Below are positions 12,754-15,635 of a DNA stretch of 15,635 nt, piece after piece. Made by a program: the position numbers and the translations under genes. Origin of the DNA: an uncultured Eubacteriales bacterium (GTDB taxonomy: Bacteria > Bacillota > Clostridia > Oscillospirales > Acutalibacteraceae); assembly GCA_900319255.1 (NCBI GenBank), contig ONNU01000189.1, positions 1-15,635 on the forward strand, given 5' to 3'. A model generated the notes under the pieces. That model did no database searches. It was not told the DNA's origin and saw only the letters and a list, made by a program, of their open reading frames with translations. Each line of letters starts with the position of its first letter. The first letter of the stretch is position 1.

Positions 12754-13076
12754 TTTTACAGTTATGATCTGGTATTGCTGCATTATTACATAAGGACGGG
12801 AAAGCGGATGACTGATGGGTTAAACCGGGACTGAAGGATGCACCTTCCGGGTGATTATAATAATGCTGAATAATTTATGAAGATTCGCATAGATACAATG
12901 GTTTTGTCGGATTCTGCCATTGAGTGTCACAGATCCGGGTATATATCAATAGGGCACCGCCGGGGCGATATCTTACGCTTTGACGGTGCCTTCTGTATAT
13001 CGGATCATCGTTTTGCTGTGATTATCTGCATAGCGAAACGATCAAAATATCTGTAAAAGCGGGGGAAAGCAAAGCA
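12754..13076. other. Non-coding stretch after dnaJ with two large inverted repeats
   Basis: No supported gene. One structure spans 12932-13006: GATCCG/CGGATC ends and ATATA/TATAT segments enclose GGCACCG (12953-12959) paired with CGGTGCC (12984-12990), with a further GCG/CGC inside. Directly adjoining is ATCGTTTTGCT (13007-13017) with AGCGAAACGAT (13032-13042), a stem with one G-U or mismatched pair. Neither is followed by a T run in the dnaJ direction, so a simple terminator is unlikely. A small GAAGG/CCTTC hairpin lies near 12833-12847. Confidence 0.5.
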
Positions 13077-14225
13077 TCAGTCCTTGAAAAGACTCCTTAC
13101 CTTATCGAAGAAGCTTGAGCGTTTCTGATAGTTCTTTGTTGAGCAGCTCTTATCGAAATCTTTTAGGAGCTTTTTCTGATCTTCGGAGAGATTCCTGGGG
13201 ACTTCAACGGTGACTCTTACATACTGGTCGCCTCTGCCTCTGGAATTAAGATGCTGGATACCCTTGCCCTTGAGCTTGAAGATATCTCCGGGCTGTGTAC
13301 CCGGGTGTACCTGATAGCTTGATTTGCCGTCAAGGGTCGGTACAACGACCTCATGGCCAAGAGCAGCCTGTGTGAAGGTGATGGGGATCTCGCACCATAC
13401 GTCGTCACCCTTGCGTTCAAAGATCTCATGCTTTTTGACATTTACGTAAACATGAAGATCGCCTGCGGGACCTCCGTTATAGCCGCTGTTGCCGTGACCT
13501 CCGATATTGAGTATCTGATCCTGGCTGATACCTGCGGGAACGGTGACTGTGACCTTTCTCTGGGATCTGATCCTGCCCACGCCTGAGCATTTGGGGCAGG
13601 GCTTTTCAATGACCTTACCCTTGCCGCGGCATTTTTCGCAGCTTGTGGAAGTCTGTACAACGCCGAAGGGTGTACGCTTCTGGGTAGTTACCTGACCCTT
13701 ACCGCCGCAGTCGGGACAGGTCTTCATATTAGTGCCCTCTGATGCGCCGGTTCCGTTACAATCCTTACAGGTCTCCACATTGGGATATGTGACCTCTTTT
13801 TTGCAGCCCTTTGCGGCTTCTTCAAATGTAATGGAAATAGTTGCTTCAACATCCGAACCTTTTCTGGGGGCGTTCTGGTTCCGGGGATTTCTTCCTCCGA
13901 AGCCTCCGAAAAAGCTGTTGAAAATATCTCCGATATCTATGTCCTGACCGAAGGGATTTCCTCCGCCGTAGGCTGTTGAGCCTGCGCCGTAGTTGGGGTC
14001 TACACCCGCAAATCCGAAACGGTCGTATCTTGCCCTTTTATCTTTATCTGAAAGCACTTCGTAGGCTTCGTTCACTTCCTTGAACTTAGCCTCAGCTTCC
14101 TTGTTACCCGGATTCAGATCAGGGTGATATTTTTTCGCCTGCTTACGAAATGCTTTTTTGATCTCGTCATCAGACGCACCCTTCTGTAATTCGAGTACCT
14201 CATAATAATCTCTTTTATCTGCCAA
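13077..14225 (-). CDS. dnaJ: Chaperone protein DnaJ
   Basis: 382 residues, full-length type I DnaJ. J domain 1-70 with the HPD motif at 34-36, which stimulates DnaK ATPase; Gly/Phe-rich region about 71-115; zinc-binding domain with four C-x2-C-x-G-x-G repeats (CKDCNGTG 153, CPDCGGKG 170, CEKCRGKG 196, CPKCSGVG 210); then the C-terminal client-binding domains and dimerisation tail. The start is TTG at 14225: MADKRDYYEVL matches the usual DnaJ start exactly, and GGTGG lies seven bases upstream. It follows dnaK by 99 bp with a hairpin between, the standard clostridial order. No CIRCE element falls inside the window; it would lie further upstream. Confidence 0.97.
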   Translation of the reverse strand: MADKRDYYEVLELQKGASDDEIKKAFRKQAKKYHPDLNPGNKEAEAKFKEVNEAYEVLSDKDKRARYDRFGFAGVDPNYGAGSTAYGGGNPFGQDIDIGDIFNSFFGGFGGRNPRNQNAPRKGSDVEATISITFEEAAKGCKKEVTYPNVETCKDCNGTGASEGTNMKTCPDCGGKGQVTTQKRTPFGVVQTSTSCEKCRGKGKVIEKPCPKCSGVGRIRSQRKVTVTVPAGISQDQILNIGGHGNSGYNGGPAGDLHVYVNVKKHEIFERKGDDVWCEIPITFTQAALGHEVVVPTLDGKSSYQVHPGTQPGDIFKLKGKGIQHLNSRGRGDQYVRVTVEVPRNLSEDQKKLLKDFDKSCSTKNYQKRSSFFDKVRSLFKD

Positions 14226-14261
14226 AGTTATACCACCCCGGTTAAAAATCCACGAGTTATA

Positions 14262-14291
14262 ATCCGGCAGACTCCGAAGAGCCTGCCCGAT
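14262..14291 (-). promoter_or_regulatory. UUCG-capped hairpin between dnaK and dnaJ
   Basis: On the minus strand GGCAGGCTC-TTCG-GAGTCTGCC forms a 9-bp stem with one G-U pair and a C(UUCG)G tetraloop, flanked by ATC/GAT. No T run follows, so it is not a full terminator. It may set the dnaK:dnaJ mRNA ratio by partial termination, processing or 3' end protection. Confidence 0.6.
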
Positions 14292-14324
14292 TCCTTACTG
14301 GTGTATATAAATCTGCTGATACGA

Positions 14325-15635
14325 TCAGTTATCGTCAACATCCTTGAAATCAGCATTGTATACGCCGTTGTCGTCAGTCTGGGGAGCCTGCTGTGAAGCA
14401 GTGCCCTGAGCTGCGGCATCCTGATAAAGCTTCTCGCTTACTGCGTACATTGCCTTCTGAAGATCATCCTTAGCGGACTGGATAGCATCCATATCTGTGC
14501 CTGCAAGAGCTGTCTTGACAGTTGCAACCTTTGTGTTGAGGTTATCCTTGTCGCTGTCAGCGATATGCTCGCCGTTTTCGCTGAGGAGCTTTTCAACAGC
14601 GTAAACGAGGTTTTCAGCTTCGTTTCTCTTGTCTACTTCTTCTCTGCGCTTCTTATCCTCTGCTGCATACTGCTCAGCATCCTTGATAGCCTTCTCAATA
14701 TCATCCTTATTCATGTTTGTGCTGGAGGTGATAGTGATGTGCTGCTCTCTGCCTGTGCCCAGATCCTTTGCAGATACGTTAACGATACCGTTTGCGTCTA
14801 TATCAAATGTTACCTCGATCTGCGGAACGCCTCTCATTGCCGGAGCGATACCGTCAAGTACGAAGATACCGAGACGCTTGTTATCTCTTGCAAATTCACG
14901 CTCGCCCTGGAGAACATTAACCTCAACCTGTGTCTGGTTGTCGGTAGCTGTTGAGAAGATCTGGCTCTTCTTTGTGGGGATAGTTGTATTTCTCTCGATG
15001 ATCTTTGTCATTACGCCGCCCTGTGTCTCAACGCCGAGGGAAAGGGGAGTAACATCGAGGAGAAGGAGACCCTGAACGTCGCCTGCGAGAACGCCTGCCT
15101 GGATAGCTGCGCCGATAGCAACACATTCATCGGGGTTGATGCCCTTGAAGGGATCCTTGCCGATAAGACCCTTTACTGCTTCCTGAACAGCGGGGATTCT
15201 TGAAGAACCGCCGACCATAAGAACCTTGTCGATCTCGCCGATTGCAAGACCTGAATCTGAAAGTGCCTGACGAACAGGACCCATTGTCTTTTCTACCAGG
15301 TCAGCTGTAAGCTCGTTGAATTTAGCTCTTGTAAGAGTATAGTCAAGGTGCTTAGGACCTGTAGCATCTGCTGTGATGAAGGGAATATTGATCTCTGCTG
15401 AGCTGATGCCTGAAAGCTCGATCTTTGCCTTCTCAGCCTCATCCTTCAGACGCTGCATAGCTGTCTTATCGCCTGAGAGGTCGATGCCGTTATCGTTCTT
15501 GAAGCTCTGGATGAGCCAGTCAATGATCTTCTGATCGAAGTCGTCGCCGCCCAGGTGGTTGTTACCTGCTGTTGCAAGAACCTCCTGTACGCCGTCGCCC
15601 ATCTCGATAATGGACACGTCGAAGGTACCGCCGCC
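14325..15635 (-). CDS. dnaK: Chaperone protein DnaK (Hsp70), C-terminal part, cut by the window edge
   Basis: 436 residues are present. The frame is open to the last base, where GGGTFDVSIIEMGDGVQEV continues the phosphate-2 motif DLGGGTFDVS of the Hsp70 ATPase; GTG at 15617 is an internal valine, not a start. Visible further on: VLMVGGSSRIPAVQ (adenosine motif), the LLLLDVTPLSLGVETQGGVMT junction to the substrate-binding beta domain, IPTKKSQIFSTA, the helical lid, and the typical acidic end ADFKDVDDN. About 190 N-terminal residues are missing. It folds and protects proteins in the cytoplasm together with DnaJ, encoded next, and GrpE. Confidence 0.97.
   Translation of the reverse strand, partial: GGGTFDVSIIEMGDGVQEVLATAGNNHLGGDDFDQKIIDWLIQSFKNDNGIDLSGDKTAMQRLKDEAEKAKIELSGISSAEINIPFITADATGPKHLDYTLTRAKFNELTADLVEKTMGPVRQALSDSGLAIGEIDKVLMVGGSSRIPAVQEAVKGLIGKDPFKGINPDECVAIGAAIQAGVLAGDVQGLLLLDVTPLSLGVETQGGVMTKIIERNTTIPTKKSQIFSTATDNQTQVEVNVLQGEREFARDNKRLGIFVLDGIAPAMRGVPQIEVTFDIDANGIVNVSAKDLGTGREQHITITSSTNMNKDDIEKAIKDAEQYAAEDKKRREEVDKRNEAENLVYAVEKLLSENGEHIADSDKDNLNTKVATVKTALAGTDMDAIQSAKDDLQKAMYAVSEKLYQDAAAQGTASQQAPQTDDNGVYNADFKDVDDN

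Noticed and set aside
12652..12834. 60-codon + strand open frame
   Set aside because: It runs through dispersed repeat copy B, has no ribosome site, and its composition follows the repeat's hairpins rather than a protein.
1..15635. tRNA, rRNA, transposase or phage genes
   Set aside because: No tRNA-like cloverleaf, rRNA segment, transposase or integrase motif was recognised on either strand.

Overview
The window looks like a chromosome segment from an anaerobic Clostridia, most likely a Ruminococcus-type member of the Oscillospiraceae. This is an inference from strong AGGAGG-type ribosome sites, oxygen-sensitive Fe-S enzymes, Ser/Glu-rich exported proteins and intergenic palindromic repeats. 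Apart from a + strand gene end at position 1, every recognised gene lies on the minus strand, so the text below runs from high to low coordinates, the direction of transcription.

From the right edge: the C-terminal two thirds of dnaK (14325-15635) is followed, across a UUCG-capped hairpin, by complete dnaJ (13077-14225, TTG start). A non-coding stretch of about 530 bp follows, holding a large stem-loop region and a dispersed repeat. Next come a small lipoprotein gene (11999-12541) and leuC-leuD, the two subunits of 3-isopropylmalate dehydratase, which may be cotranscribed. Another gene-poor stretch (9585-10179) holds a terminator, a palindromic intergenic repeat and a good sigma-A promoter. 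That promoter reads into a surface protein with a signal peptide, a Ser-rich stalk and a VKTGD/membrane/basic-tail anchor (8643-9584). A GNAT acetyltransferase (8015-8485) comes next. Both genes end in clear intrinsic terminators.

The most interesting part is a tightly packed six-gene operon, 7761 down to 1909, whose genes overlap by 4 bp or lie within 11 bp of each other. It encodes two HgdB/HgdC-family (2-hydroxyacyl-CoA dehydratase/double-cubane cluster type) proteins, their ATP-dependent activase, a membrane polyferredoxin of NapH type, a DsbD/CcdA-like (TauE/SafE-annotated) membrane protein with paired cysteines, and a membrane-anchored extracytoplasmic protein ending in a four-cysteine motif. 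One of the two dehydratase-like paralogs has lost every candidate Fe-S ligand that the other keeps. I infer a system that uses ATP hydrolysis to make very low-potential electrons and links them to the membrane and to thiol or metal chemistry outside. The substrate is unknown. Its control region is elaborate: a perfect 16-bp palindrome, a consensus promoter, an immediate terminator hairpin, four ATTCC repeats spaced exactly 11 bp apart, a second -10-like element and a hairpin before the ribosome site.

The left end holds two near-identical 87-bp direct repeats, a dispersed hairpin repeat with three copies in the window, and a lipoprotein gene split by a one-base frameshift (257-1440). It converges on the truncated-looking end of a probable MocR/aminotransferase-type gene (1-78, + strand).
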